DNA of 64,000 nt from Arthrobacter sp. FW306-2-2C-D06B (lineage in GTDB: Bacteria > Actinomycetota > Actinomycetes > Actinomycetales > Micrococcaceae), in NCBI RefSeq assembly GCF_021789175.1, contig NZ_CP084560.1, forward strand, positions 2,046,001 through 2,110,000. Direction: 5' to 3'. The notes under the pieces were generated by a model, which worked only from the letters and a program-made list of their open reading frames with translations, did no database searches and was not told where the DNA came from. The position numbers were made by a program, and so were the translations under genes. Shown here one piece after another: positions 32,118 through 41,157 of the stretch; the stretch's first letter is position 1, and every line of letters begins with the position of its first letter.

Positions 32118-33610
32118 GCTTTCACCCGGGACAGGCTGGGTGCCCTGCGGGCCGCGGTGGCCTTCTCGACCCCGTGTGCCAGTCCGAGCAGTTGCGGTTC
32201 GGAGTAGGGCAGCGCCATGATTTCCAGCCCGACGGGCAGTCCGCGGCTGGTGAATCCGGCGGGAACGGTGATGGCGGGGAACAATAGCTGGGAGGCGATG
32301 ACGGTGTTGGTCGGGTAAGTCAGGCATGTCCAGCGGTCCGCGAAGATGTCTTCCTGGCTCGGGGCTGCGAGTTTCACGTCCGGGAGGCAGATGGCGTCTA
32401 GCTTTTGTTCGGCCATGATTCCTGCCACCAGTCGTTGGAAGTCGCCTTGGAGGGCAACCCGGTCGGGGTACGTTGGGTCGTCTTTTGCCGTCGCCGGACC
32501 GGTCGCAATCCCGACGAACAGATCCAGCTTCTCGTGAAACTTGCCCTCCGCGTGAAGCTGTTCGATCGAGTCGATGCCGAGTTGGGGCCGTTTGGCGATG
32601 AAGGCGTTCATGTCCTGGCGGGACCGTGAGAAGTACACCGAAGTGTCGGCGACGTAGTCGTTCAGGTTCGGTACTTCCACATCAACGAGCTGGGCTCCTG
32701 CCGCTTCCACGGCAGCCAGGGCCTGGCGGATGACGTCGTTGACTTCCGCCGATTCTGCGTCCGACTCGGGGCCGAAGGCCTGGCGCAGCACACCGATGCG
32801 TTTGCCGGCGAGCCCGTTCTTGGCCACGGCTTCGGCGTAGGTACCGGAGTGGCGGGCAATGGCGTACGCCGCGGTGTAAGGGTCTTTCCGGTCGAAGCCG
32901 ACAAGTGCATCCAAGACGACGGCGGCATCCGTGACGGTTCGGGTGATGGGCCCGGCCGTGTCCTGCGGCACGACGAGGGAGGACATCCCGGTCCGGCTGA
33001 TCAGGCCCGGCGTTACGCGGAGTCCCACGACGTTGCAGAAGGAAGAGGGCAGCCGGATGGAACCGCCGGTGTCTTCGCCGATGCCCACGAGGGCGAGGTT
33101 GGCGGCGACAGCGGCTGCGGAGCCGCTGCTGGATCCGCCCGGGTCGCGGGCAAGGTCGTAGGGGTTACGGGTGATCCCGCTCCTGGAGGAAGTGGAGAAC
33201 CAAGATGTGGCGAAGTCCGGCATGGTGGTCTTGGCGAGGATGATCGCGCCGGCGACACGCAGCTGGGCGATCGCGGTTGCGTCCTGGGCGGCTGTGTAGG
33301 CGCCGGTCGCGGCGCTGCCGAAGCTCGTGGGTATTCCGGCAGTTTCGATCTGGTCTTTGACTACGACAGGGACCCCGTGGAGCGGTCCGGAGAGCTTGCC
33401 GTTCGCGGCGAGGTAGGCGTCCTGCGCGTCGGCTTCTTCGAGGGCGGTGCTGGAGACGGTGACGATGGAGTTCAGTGCCGGCCCCTCGGCGTCGAGGGTG
33501 CGGATGCGTTCCAGGTACGCCTCGACGAGCTCCCGCACGGTGAAGGTTCCTGCGAGGAGTGCATCGTGGACATCGGCGATGGTCAGTTCTTCGATGGTTG
33601 TGATGGTCAT
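32114..33610 (-). CDS. Amidase, amidase-signature family
   Basis: This 498-residue enzyme has the Ser-cisSer-Lys triad context: VPVVVKDQIETAG (Lys near 80), DPGGSSSGSAAAVAANLAL and GEDTGGSIRLPSSFCN with the nucleophile Ser. The family hydrolyses linear amides to acid and ammonia. It sits 27 bp after the ABC permease gene and overlaps the PxpA-like gene. Import, amide hydrolysis and lactam opening could thus act in series on one compound. Confidence 0.87.
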   Translation of the reverse strand: MTITTIEELTIADVHDALLAGTFTVRELVEAYLERIRTLDAEGPALNSIVTVSSTALEEADAQDAYLAANGKLSGPLHGVPVVVKDQIETAGIPTSFGSAATGAYTAAQDATAIAQLRVAGAIILAKTTMPDFATSWFSTSSRSGITRNPYDLARDPGGSSSGSAAAVAANLALVGIGEDTGGSIRLPSSFCNVVGLRVTPGLISRTGMSSLVVPQDTAGPITRTVTDAAVVLDALVGFDRKDPYTAAYAIARHSGTYAEAVAKNGLAGKRIGVLRQAFGPESDAESAEVNDVIRQALAAVEAAGAQLVDVEVPNLNDYVADTSVYFSRSRQDMNAFIAKRPQLGIDSIEQLHAEGKFHEKLDLFVGIATGPATAKDDPTYPDRVALQGDFQRLVAGIMAEQKLDAICLPDVKLAAPSQEDIFADRWTCLTYPTNTVIASQLLFPAITVPAGFTSRGLPVGLEIMALPYSEPQLLGLAHGVEKATAARRAPSLSRVKA

Positions 33611-33637
33611 GGTGAGTCCTTGGGTGGGTTCTGGTTC

Positions 33638-34645
33638 TTATTTGGAGGAGTTGGGGCGGCGCAGTCTGCGCGCGGGCCGCATTCCGGAGAGCCGGGTCAG
33701 GGCGGCGATGATGATGATGCCCTTGATGATGTTCTGGTAGTACGAATCGATGTCCAGGAGGTTGAAGCCGTTCTGGAGGGTGGCCAGGATTGCCACGCCG
33801 ACGGCGGTCCGCCAGATGGCGCCTTTTCCTCCAGTCAACGACGTGCCGCCGACGATGACAACGGTCAGGACATCGAAGACCAGGTTCGGGTTGAGGTTGG
33901 GCTGTGCCGATCCCAGTTGCGAGGCCGTGACGACCCCGGCGATGCTGGCACACAGCCCTGAGAGCGTGTAGGTGCTGGCCACGACGCCGCGGGTTCGGAT
34001 ACCCGCGAGTCGGCTGGCTTCCTGGTTCCCTCCGACCGCGTAGACGGATTGCCCGTAGGGCGTGAATGCCAGGATGCAGCCGGCCATCAGAAGCAGCGCG
34101 ACCAGGAGCATTCCCGAATACGGGATGCCGGCGAGCCGCCCGCTGCCGAGTTCCTGGAACGGGGCGAAGCTGACGACGACGGCCCGGTTTCCCGTGATGA
34201 CCAGCGTGGTGCCTGAGATGATCAGGGAACTGCCGAGGGTGGCGATGAACGGGTTGACCTTCAGCCCGGTGACGATCCACCCGTTGACGAGCCCGGCTAC
34301 GATACCGGCTCCGGCCGCTGCGGCGAACGCGACGATCGGGGCCTCTGTCCGGCCGACGGTTGCCGCGATGACGGCGGTAAGGGAATAGATGGCCCCGACC
34401 GAGAGGTCAAAACCGCTCGTGATGACCACGTACGTCATGCCGATTCCCATGATGGCCACAGGGGCCCATTGGCTGACGATGTTCATCAGGTTCCCGCCGG
34501 CGAGGAAGCCGGGCTGAGCGATACTGATGAGGGCGACCAGAACCAGCAAGGCTGCCAGGACGCCGAAACGGCGCAGGGTTGGACCTATCCGTGGCGTCCG
34601 CGCGGGCACGGACATCCGGGTGTTCTGAAGGGTTGTCGTGCTCAT
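33638..34645 (-). CDS. ABC transporter permease, ribose/RbsC type
   Basis: The 335-residue integral membrane protein carries the BPD_transp_2 pattern (FMNIVSQWAPVAIMGIGMT-like start, SGFDLSVGAIYSLTAVIAA, and IVGGTSLTGGKGAI near the end). This is typical of RbsC-type permeases. It overlaps the ATPase gene by 4 bp. With the double-ATPase and the lipoprotein receptor it forms a full CUT2-class importer. These usually carry sugars, but here the adjoining amidase suggests an amide-bearing substrate. Confidence 0.87.
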   Translation of the reverse strand: MSTTTLQNTRMSVPARTPRIGPTLRRFGVLAALLVLVALISIAQPGFLAGGNLMNIVSQWAPVAIMGIGMTYVVITSGFDLSVGAIYSLTAVIAATVGRTEAPIVAFAAAAGAGIVAGLVNGWIVTGLKVNPFIATLGSSLIISGTTLVITGNRAVVVSFAPFQELGSGRLAGIPYSGMLLVALLLMAGCILAFTPYGQSVYAVGGNQEASRLAGIRTRGVVASTYTLSGLCASIAGVVTASQLGSAQPNLNPNLVFDVLTVVIVGGTSLTGGKGAIWRTAVGVAILATLQNGFNLLDIDSYYQNIIKGIIIIAALTRLSGMRPARRLRRPNSSK

Positions 34646-36195
34646 GACGTTGCCATATCTGTTGTTGTGGGCCCGATGCTTCCGGGCGCCGGTGCGGTGT
34701 AGGTGTGGGTGAGGATGTCCTGGACGGTGGACCGTGCCGGTAGTTCGGCCACCGCCCGGCCGGAGGCCAGGACGATGGTTCTGTCGCTGTACCGGGTGAC
34801 CTCGTCCAGATCACTGCTGCACCAGATGACGCAGAGCCCCTCGTCGGCGAGCTGGCGGACCGTGGCAAAGATCTGGGCTTTGGCGCCGATGTCAATGCCC
34901 CGTGTTGGTTCATCCAGGAGCAGGCAACCGAGTCCGCGGTCCAGCCATCGGGCCAGCACGAGTTTCTGTTGGTTTCCGCCCGACAGGGTCCCTGCGGGCC
35001 CGTTCAGCCGGCTCGGGTCGAACCCCATCCGTCCAGCGCCGGGACTTGCCCATCCGGCCAGCGCGCCGTTCCGGAAGGGACGGCGGCCCGATGCCTTGGC
35101 GAATTGGCCCAGGGCCACGTTCCAGGCCGCGCTCCGGTCCAGAACCAGGGCCTGGTCTTTCCGGTCCTCCGGGGCCAGCGCGATCCCGCGTCGGATGGCG
35201 TCCCGGGGGGAACGAGGCCATGGAACCTGCTTTCCATCGAGTGTGAGGGTTCCGGTTGTTTGGCGGTTCGCGCCGGCCAGGGTCCGCAGCAGCCTGGTGC
35301 GTCCCGAACCGACGAGTCCGGCCAGGCCGATGATCTCGCCTTCGCGGATGTCCAGCGTCGGAAGATCGACACCTGGGGCCGTCAGCCCGCGGACGCTCAG
35401 GGCGATCCGGCCCTTGGTGTGCGCCGGGGCGGTGGGCTGGACCTCGGCCGGGTTGCCGCCGAGCATCGCGACGATCAGGGAGGGTTTATCCCAGTCGACT
35501 GTTGCTCTGCTGTCGATCACGGCGCCTTCGCGCAGCACGGTGATGCTGTCGGCGATGTCCAGGACGTCGTCGAGATTGTGGGAAATGTAGACAATCGAGC
35601 ATCCGGCGGAGGTGAGTTCCCTAATGGCTTTGTGGAGCGAACGGCTGTCTTCCGGGCCGAGCGAGGCCGTGGGCTCATCCATGACGATCAGGCGGCGGTG
35701 ACTGGCCAAGGCCCGCATGATTTCTAGCATCTGCTGGTTGGCCGTGGACAGGTCCCCGGCCCGGGTGCCTGCGGGTATGGAGGTGCCGGCTGCTGCAGCA
35801 GCCTCCCGGTACCGAGCCAAGGCCGCCGGGCGGTCGATGAAACCAAACCTCCGCGGTGACCTGCCGAGCAACACGTTGGCCAGAGCTGTCATTTCCGGGA
35901 CGATGGTCAGCTCCTGGTAGATCACCGCAAGCCCCGCGGCGGCAGCCTTGCCGGGCTGCCCTCCGTCGAGCTCCTGGCCCCAGATGCTGACCGTTCCGCT
36001 GTCCTGCCCGACGGCGCCGGCCACGGTTTTGATCAGCGTTGACTTTCCAGCCCCGTTTTCCCCGACGAGAGCATGTACTTCACCTGCCCTGACTGTGAGG
36101 GAAACGTTCCTCAGGACCGGGATGTCCCCGTACTGCTTGTTCATGCCACGGACGACGAGTGCGTCGGCAGCGGGGGATGGATCGTGGGTGCGCAT
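34642..36195 (-). CDS. ABC transporter ATP-binding protein, RbsA/MglA type (two nucleotide-binding domains)
   Basis: I chose the ATG at 36195, just past the receptor gene stop (TGACATG), giving 517 residues. The first domain has GENGAGKSTLIKTV (Walker A), LSTANQQMLEIMRAL (signature) and LIVMDEPTASLGPED (Walker B). The second has a degenerate Walker A, GLVGSGRTRLLRTL, then LSGGNQQKLVLARWL and LLLDEPTRGIDIG. That asymmetry is normal for CUT2 sugar importers. It powers the permease encoded next. Confidence 0.88.
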   Translation of the reverse strand: MRTHDPSPAADALVVRGMNKQYGDIPVLRNVSLTVRAGEVHALVGENGAGKSTLIKTVAGAVGQDSGTVSIWGQELDGGQPGKAAAAGLAVIYQELTIVPEMTALANVLLGRSPRRFGFIDRPAALARYREAAAAAGTSIPAGTRAGDLSTANQQMLEIMRALASHRRLIVMDEPTASLGPEDSRSLHKAIRELTSAGCSIVYISHNLDDVLDIADSITVLREGAVIDSRATVDWDKPSLIVAMLGGNPAEVQPTAPAHTKGRIALSVRGLTAPGVDLPTLDIREGEIIGLAGLVGSGRTRLLRTLAGANRQTTGTLTLDGKQVPWPRSPRDAIRRGIALAPEDRKDQALVLDRSAAWNVALGQFAKASGRRPFRNGALAGWASPGAGRMGFDPSRLNGPAGTLSGGNQQKLVLARWLDRGLGCLLLDEPTRGIDIGAKAQIFATVRQLADEGLCVIWCSSDLDEVTRYSDRTIVLASGRAVAELPARSTVQDILTHTYTAPAPGSIGPTTTDMATS

Positions 36196-36196
36196 G

Positions 36197-37294
36197 TCAG
36201 TACTCCGGGTGGAATTTGCTTGCATTGGCTGCTGTGATGAAGATCGAGCCGGGGCCCAGGGTGACGGCGGGTGCCTGGGCCAAGTACGCGAAGCCGGGCG
36301 TGTTTTCACCGCTGGAAAGTGCACGGACCAGTTGGGCAACACCGTAGGAGGATTCCTCGTACGGAAGCAGGACCGATGTTGAGGTCCACGCCCCGCCGGT
36401 TACCTTGGCCACGCCTGCATTGGTGCCTCCCACGCTGTAGATGCGGACGTCCTTCCCCGGGGTCTTCCCGGCATCGCGAACCGCCTGCTCCACACCGCGG
36501 GTCATGTCGTCCCAAGAGGAAAGCACGACGTCGATCTTGCTGTTCGCGCTGATCGCGTCCTGGACCACCGAGAGGGCTTTGGCGGGGTCGAAGTTTCCTG
36601 GCTGGTCGGAGACAACTTTGACGTTGGGGTATTTCGCGGCCGCTGTCTTGACGGCGGTCTCCCAGCGGGTGAACAAGTCGGATCCGACGAAGCCTCCGAC
36701 GGCGACCGCATTGCAGGAAGCCGTGCAGGACTTGAAGGCGTTTTCGACGTGCTCGGTGAAGAACTGGGTGGTCTGCATGCCGACGAATCCGGCAGTCTCC
36801 GGGGTGTAGTCGGGGTTGCCGCACATGGGGCTGTTGATGGTGGTGACGGGCTTGCCGCTGGCCTGCAGCAGGTGGAAGTCCGAGCATCCAGGGGCGTCGG
36901 CCACGGGCGAGAAGATGTATCCGTCGAACCCTCGCTGCACGGCGTCCTGGACTTGCTGCAACTGGGCGGCCGTGTCGAAGTTCGCGTCAAAAACGGTCAC
37001 CTCGACACCCATTTTGGCTGCCGTCTCCTGAGCGCCCTTCAGCCGGGTCTGGCAGTAGGCATTGGCGGCTGCGCATTCTGCCAGATAGGCCACCTTCTTG
37101 CCCGCGGGCGCCTTGGTCCCGGCATCGACAAACTTCAGGGTATTGCCCATGGCTTCGGTGCTGGCCGCGGCCGTGGATGTCGTGGCGGTGGCCGGGGAAT
37201 CGCTTGCAGCTTTGGGAGGTGCGGTGCAGGCGCTGAGGGCGATTGCGGACACGAGTGCAGCGATCCCCAACGCTGTGCTGATCTTCAGAGTCAT
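36197..37294 (-). CDS. ABC sugar-type substrate-binding lipoprotein
   Basis: The ATG at 37294 follows TTGGAGAAACCG (365 residues). A TTG four codons earlier would overlap that site. The signal peptide ends in a lipobox, AIALSACTAPP, so the protein is membrane-anchored outside the cell. The mature part is a periplasmic-binding-protein-1 type fold, with VAYLAECAAANAYCQTRL and GFDGYIFSPVAD. Four to six cysteines (for example SDFHLLQ region and SCTASCNAV) are unusual for RbsB-like receptors. It heads the operon, next to the divergent GntR gene. Confidence 0.87.
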   Translation of the reverse strand: MTLKISTALGIAALVSAIALSACTAPPKAASDSPATATTSTAAASTEAMGNTLKFVDAGTKAPAGKKVAYLAECAAANAYCQTRLKGAQETAAKMGVEVTVFDANFDTAAQLQQVQDAVQRGFDGYIFSPVADAPGCSDFHLLQASGKPVTTINSPMCGNPDYTPETAGFVGMQTTQFFTEHVENAFKSCTASCNAVAVGGFVGSDLFTRWETAVKTAAAKYPNVKVVSDQPGNFDPAKALSVVQDAISANSKIDVVLSSWDDMTRGVEQAVRDAGKTPGKDVRIYSVGGTNAGVAKVTGGAWTSTSVLLPYEESSYGVAQLVRALSSGENTPGFAYLAQAPAVTLGPGSIFITAANASKFHPEY

Positions 37295-37353
37295 CGGTTT
37301 CTCCAAGTGTTGGATGGGGTGGCTCCCGCAACGAATGTTGAGGGAAAAGTGAA

Positions 37354-37400
37354 TGTCTAACTTTGGACATTATGCAAGGAGTATCCTTTACTTGTAAAGG
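37354..37400. promoter_or_regulatory. Two palindromes in the GntR/ABC divergent promoter
   Basis: TGTCTAACTTTGGACA (37354-37369) is an imperfect palindrome with TGTC/GACA ends. CCTTTACTTGTAAAGG (37385-37400) has perfect 7-bp arms around TT. Both lie between the receptor gene and the GntR gene and are the best operator candidates for the FadR-type regulator. Confidence 0.55.
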
Positions 37401-37424
37401 GGTTTCCACCGATGTGAAGGCAGG

Positions 37425-38237
37425 GTGCGTTTAGCGATGCCAGAAGAGTTCGTGCCTGTTCAGCTGGGCCGCAAGGACGCGTCCGGGCAGATTGCCCGCC
37501 AACTGCGGAGGGCGATCAGCATCGGCCAATGGCTGCCGGGCGAACGGCTGCCCTCCGAGGTTGAGCTGGCGGAATCGTTCGATGTGGCACGCGCAACCGC
37601 CCGGGAAGCCCTGAAGATCCTGGCCGCAACCGGACTCGTGGTCTCGTCCCGCGGCAGCAGGGGAGGGACTTATGTCGCCGTGCCCGATGCTGAGACCGTC
37701 GCCGAACAGCTCAGCGACGCCATCCGATTGTGGTACCGGGCAGGCAACGTCTCCCTGCATGACGTCGACGAGGCGCGCTGGGTGCTGGAAATGCAATGCG
37801 TCGATCTGGCCGCAAGGCGGCGCACGGAGGAAGACCTTGAGGCGATCTACCAGCCGATACAGCTCGCGTCGAACCCCGACCTCGACCTCGCGGAATGGCT
37901 TCAGCTCGACATCGAGTTCCATACTGCGATCACCAGGGCCGCAAAGAACCAGATTCTCGAACTCGCGATGATGTCCGTGCATCTCATGCGGCCGGCCACC
38001 AACACCGTCTTCGTGGATCTGCTGGACCGCGAAGCCGTCTGGGCGCAACACGCGGTCATCTACCAGGCCATTGCGGACCAAGACCCGGGAGCCGCCCGGG
38101 CGGCATTCCAAAGCCACGTCGGATACCTCGACGACACCCGGCGCAAGGCACTGGCGGACATCAGCGCGACGGACATTTTCGTGGCAACACTGCCCGACTC
38201 GAGCCGACTCGCGGCCTCGAGACCCCGCACCGAATAA
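37425..38237 (+). CDS. GntR-family regulator, FadR subfamily (FCD domain)
   Basis: The 270-residue protein starts at GTG 37425 behind GAAGG. An ATG at 37437 is an alternative with no better site. The GntR winged helix is GQIARQLRRAISIGQWLPGE, RLPSEVELAESFDVARATAR and EALKILAATGLV. The C-terminal FCD domain carries the metal site: Asp/His in LQLDIEFHTAITRAA and LMRPATNT, and His in FQSHVGYLDD. It is divergent from the ABC-amidase-PxpA operon and almost surely controls it. Confidence 0.9.
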   Translation: MRLAMPEEFVPVQLGRKDASGQIARQLRRAISIGQWLPGERLPSEVELAESFDVARATAREALKILAATGLVVSSRGSRGGTYVAVPDAETVAEQLSDAIRLWYRAGNVSLHDVDEARWVLEMQCVDLAARRRTEEDLEAIYQPIQLASNPDLDLAEWLQLDIEFHTAITRAAKNQILELAMMSVHLMRPATNTVFVDLLDREAVWAQHAVIYQAIADQDPGAARAAFQSHVGYLDDTRRKALADISATDIFVATLPDSSRLAASRPRTE

Positions 38238-38620
38238 CTGCATGCACTGGCCCGCGACGGGAGCTGTGGGTCTTTGACGCGCCGCTCCCTCAAGGCAGTC
38301 GGCCTAGCATCTCGCGCCACTTCTCCCGACCCAGAAAAGGGCGCTTCCTATCCAAGACCGCGTCGCCCTTTTGGCGCGGGGTGCCGACTGAATGATGATC
38401 TCGGTTTGGCTTTTGCGGTCCGCGACCGGGACGGCGACGCATTCTGCCCGGCTAGAGTCGATGAGGCTTCGTTCACGAACCGTCAGGGCCGACTGCCCTT
38501 TGGGCGATTAGCGCTGGAGCCCGCCCCTGGTGGCGCGCGCCAAGGTCGGACGAGACGTCCCGCACCGCAGTCGCCGACGCTGAACCATGAACAAACGCCT
38601 CGGCCCATCCGGATGGAGCC
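38238..38620. other. Intergenic region between convergent genes
   Basis: I see no gene. GCCCATCCG / CGGATGGGC (38603-38611, 38631-38639) can form a hairpin overlapping the end of the monooxygenase gene and may serve as a bidirectional terminator. The rest shows nothing recognisable. Confidence 0.45.
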
Positions 38621-40327
38621 TCAGGGGAGGCGGATGGGCTTGAGTTCTTCGAAGCGGTCGCCGGGGCCGGGGTTCTCCGCCGGGGATGAGCCGCCCAGCT
38701 GGTTCATGACGCCCCACACCGCGTTCAGGCCTGTGGTGACGGCTCCGTCGGCCCAGCCTCCGGTCCAGGAAACGTCATCGCCTGCGAGGAAGATGCCGCG
38801 GTGTTCCGGCGGGTGGCCTTCCTGCATGAAGTGGGTGTAGAGCCGTTCCTGGTAGCGGTAGTGGCCGGGGAGGTTGTCGCTGAAGGCGCCCATGAAGTTG
38901 GGGTCGTCCTCCCAGGAGACAGTGATGGGGTCGCCGATGATGTGCGAGGCGATGTCCACCGTGGGGTAGATCTGCTTGAGGGAGTGCAGCATGAGCCGCA
39001 CCCGCTCGTCGGCATCCAAGGGGAGCCACTTGAGGGCGTCGTCGTTCCAGGTGTAGGACAGGCAGATCAGCGCGGGCTGGTCCGGGCCGTTGTCCAGGAG
39101 GTAGGTTCCGCGGGTGAGCCTGTCTGTAAGGGTGGTGCTCATGACCTGCCGTCCTGTTTCGGGGTCGATGTCCTTCCAGAAGGGCCGGTCCACCACCACG
39201 AAGGTCTTGGACGACTGCATGTAGTGGCTGCGTTCGATCGCCGTCCAGAGTTTGTGGCTGAAGAGTGATTCGTCGACGTCGATGCGCGCCGAGAGTAGCC
39301 AGCTCTGGCACGTGGCGATGACTGCCGGGTATTCGGCAGTTCGTCCCCAGCGGTCCGTGACGGCGATGTCGCCGGGGGCGCCGCCGTCGTTCTTCACGCG
39401 CGCGACGGCGGCAACGGCGCCGCGGGGGTGGCCGCCATGTAGCGACGCCAGGCTAGTGCCGGTGGGCCAGTGCGTAAGGTTTTCCGGTGCGTGCTGCCAC
39501 AGGCATTCGGGGACTAGTTGCGCTCCTCCGATGATCCGATGCTGGTCTGCGTCTGCGTCGACGTAAACCACCCTGAGGATTTCCAGGAATGAGTCGGGGA
39601 AGTTGGTGTCCCAGCCGCCGGTGCCGAAGCCGACCTGGCCGAAGGCTTCGCGGTATTCGAAAGGCAGAGCGGAGAAGGCTTTGGAAGTGGCGAGGTAGCC
39701 GGAGAAGGAAACATCGTCGAACTTCGGGACCAGTTCGTTCCAGAGTCTCTTGATGGTGGCCAGGTCGCGGTTGCGGATGGCTTCCTGCATGGCGGCGAAG
39801 TGGGCGTGTTCTTCGAGGCAGTCGTCCCATGCGTTGGAGACTTCGGTGAAGAACTGGGGGAGGTCCGCCGTGGTTTCGGCGTAGTGGGCCTTGCCGCCGA
39901 GTTCGATCACGGTGCTGCCCGCCGCCTGCGTCAGCGGGTTGGGGAACGGCTGGGTTTCGATCCCGAGCTTATCGGCATAGTGGAAGAACGACCTGCCCGA
40001 GCGGGGGAAGCGCATGCCGCCCAGGTCCGCCACAGGTCCGGCCTGACCTTCAGGACGGCCGGCACGGAGGCGGCCGCCGATCCTTGACGATTCGTAGATG
40101 ACCGGTTTGAGGCCCATCTTCATGAGCTCGTACGCTGCCACCAGCCCGGACAATCCGGCCCCGATGACGGCGATCTCAGTGCCGTGCATATGTTCCGGCA
40201 CCGCCCCGAGGCCGGCCGGGTGCGTGAGGTAGTCGTCGTAGGGGAACGGGAAGTCCGGGTTGAGCATGGTGATGGGGGCCGCCGCCGGGACGGACCCTGC
40301 TGCGGGGGTTGTTGCTGCGATGGTCAC
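38621..40327 (-). CDS. Flavin-dependent amino-acid 2-monooxygenase / monoamine oxidase family
   Basis: The 568 residues include a Rossmann FAD motif EIAVIGAGLSGLVAAYELM near residue 52, SSRIGGRLRA (GxGGR), LGGMRFPRSG and the C-terminal FAD contact GIFLAGDDVSWTGGWADGAV. Length and order fit the tryptophan/arginine/lysine 2-monooxygenase group (IaaM, DavB-like), longer than plain amine oxidases. These convert an amino acid to the one-carbon-shorter amide plus CO2. The next gene downstream in the operon order is a nitrilase-superfamily amidase, the natural partner for that amide. Substrate (Trp, Arg or Lys) cannot be told from sequence. Confidence 0.82.
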   Translation of the reverse strand: MTIAATTPAAGSVPAAAPITMLNPDFPFPYDDYLTHPAGLGAVPEHMHGTEIAVIGAGLSGLVAAYELMKMGLKPVIYESSRIGGRLRAGRPEGQAGPVADLGGMRFPRSGRSFFHYADKLGIETQPFPNPLTQAAGSTVIELGGKAHYAETTADLPQFFTEVSNAWDDCLEEHAHFAAMQEAIRNRDLATIKRLWNELVPKFDDVSFSGYLATSKAFSALPFEYREAFGQVGFGTGGWDTNFPDSFLEILRVVYVDADADQHRIIGGAQLVPECLWQHAPENLTHWPTGTSLASLHGGHPRGAVAAVARVKNDGGAPGDIAVTDRWGRTAEYPAVIATCQSWLLSARIDVDESLFSHKLWTAIERSHYMQSSKTFVVVDRPFWKDIDPETGRQVMSTTLTDRLTRGTYLLDNGPDQPALICLSYTWNDDALKWLPLDADERVRLMLHSLKQIYPTVDIASHIIGDPITVSWEDDPNFMGAFSDNLPGHYRYQERLYTHFMQEGHPPEHRGIFLAGDDVSWTGGWADGAVTTGLNAVWGVMNQLGGSSPAENPGPGDRFEELKPIRLP

Positions 40328-40335
40328 TGCTGTCC

Positions 40336-41157
40336 TTACAGGTGTGAAGAGGGGATGGATTGCGTGAAGCGGGCCAGGTAGTCGGTATCCCTTCGGGCCT
40401 CAACCAGGGTCTGCAGGTCGATGTCGGCGACGATGAGTTCGCCGTCATCGGCTGCTTCCGAGAGCTGCCGGCCGTAAGGGTCGGCGATGGTGCTAAGGCC
40501 TGCGAAGTTTGGTCCTGCGTGGTTGGCGTAGGCGATGAAGAGCTGGCTTTCGAGGGCGCGGGTTGGGACCACCATGGCGGGGATCAGCCGCGTGTCAAAG
40601 GGCTGACCGCCGGCGTCGTCCGCGGCACGCAGCGGAACCGCCGTCGGCACGCACAACAGCTCGGCGCCCGCCAGTGCGGTGGAGCGCACGAACTCGGGGA
40701 ACTCGACGTCGAAACAGATCCCCAAAGCGATCTTGAAGCCGCTGAATTCGACGACGGCGGGCGGCTCGGTTCCGGGCGTGAACACCGATTTCTCGTCGGC
40801 GCCAAACAGGTTCTGCTTGCGGTAGCGGGTCAGTTCCGCGCCGTCGGGGCCGAACAGGGAGGCGCTGATGTAGTGCCTGCCAGCCTCGTGTTCGACCGTG
40901 GAGGCCACCAGCGCGATGCCGTGGCCCGCGGCGACAGCCGCGAGGTGCTGCCGGTGCGTGGTGCCGTCCGTGCCGTGGACCAGGGTCGGGGCGTAGCCGC
41001 TGGCGAACAGCTCGGGAGTGACGAGCAGGTTTGCGCCGCGTTGCCGGGCTTCCTGCGCCCGGGCGGCGATGCGCCGTATGTTCTCCGCTGCCGAGTTGAC
41101 CAGGCCGGTGGCCTGCAGGACCGCTACACGCAAGCCAGGCTGGCGCGCTGCTGTCAT
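40336..41157 (-). CDS. Carbon-nitrogen hydrolase (nitrilase superfamily amidase)
   Basis: This 273-residue enzyme has the Glu-Lys-Cys triad context: LLVTPELFASGYAP (Glu), TRYRKQNLFGADEKSVF (Lys) and LGICFDVEFPEFVRS (Cys in GICFDVE). The ATG overlaps the M20 gene stop by 4 bp. In DavA and guanidinobutyramidase pathways such an enzyme hydrolyses the amide made by the monooxygenase whose gene is adjacent here (8 bp apart). It could then form the second step of oxidative amino-acid degradation. Confidence 0.85.
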   Translation of the reverse strand: MTAARQPGLRVAVLQATGLVNSAAENIRRIAARAQEARQRGANLLVTPELFASGYAPTLVHGTDGTTHRQHLAAVAAGHGIALVASTVEHEAGRHYISASLFGPDGAELTRYRKQNLFGADEKSVFTPGTEPPAVVEFSGFKIALGICFDVEFPEFVRSTALAGAELLCVPTAVPLRAADDAGGQPFDTRLIPAMVVPTRALESQLFIAYANHAGPNFAGLSTIADPYGRQLSEAADDGELIVADIDLQTLVEARRDTDYLARFTQSIPSSHL

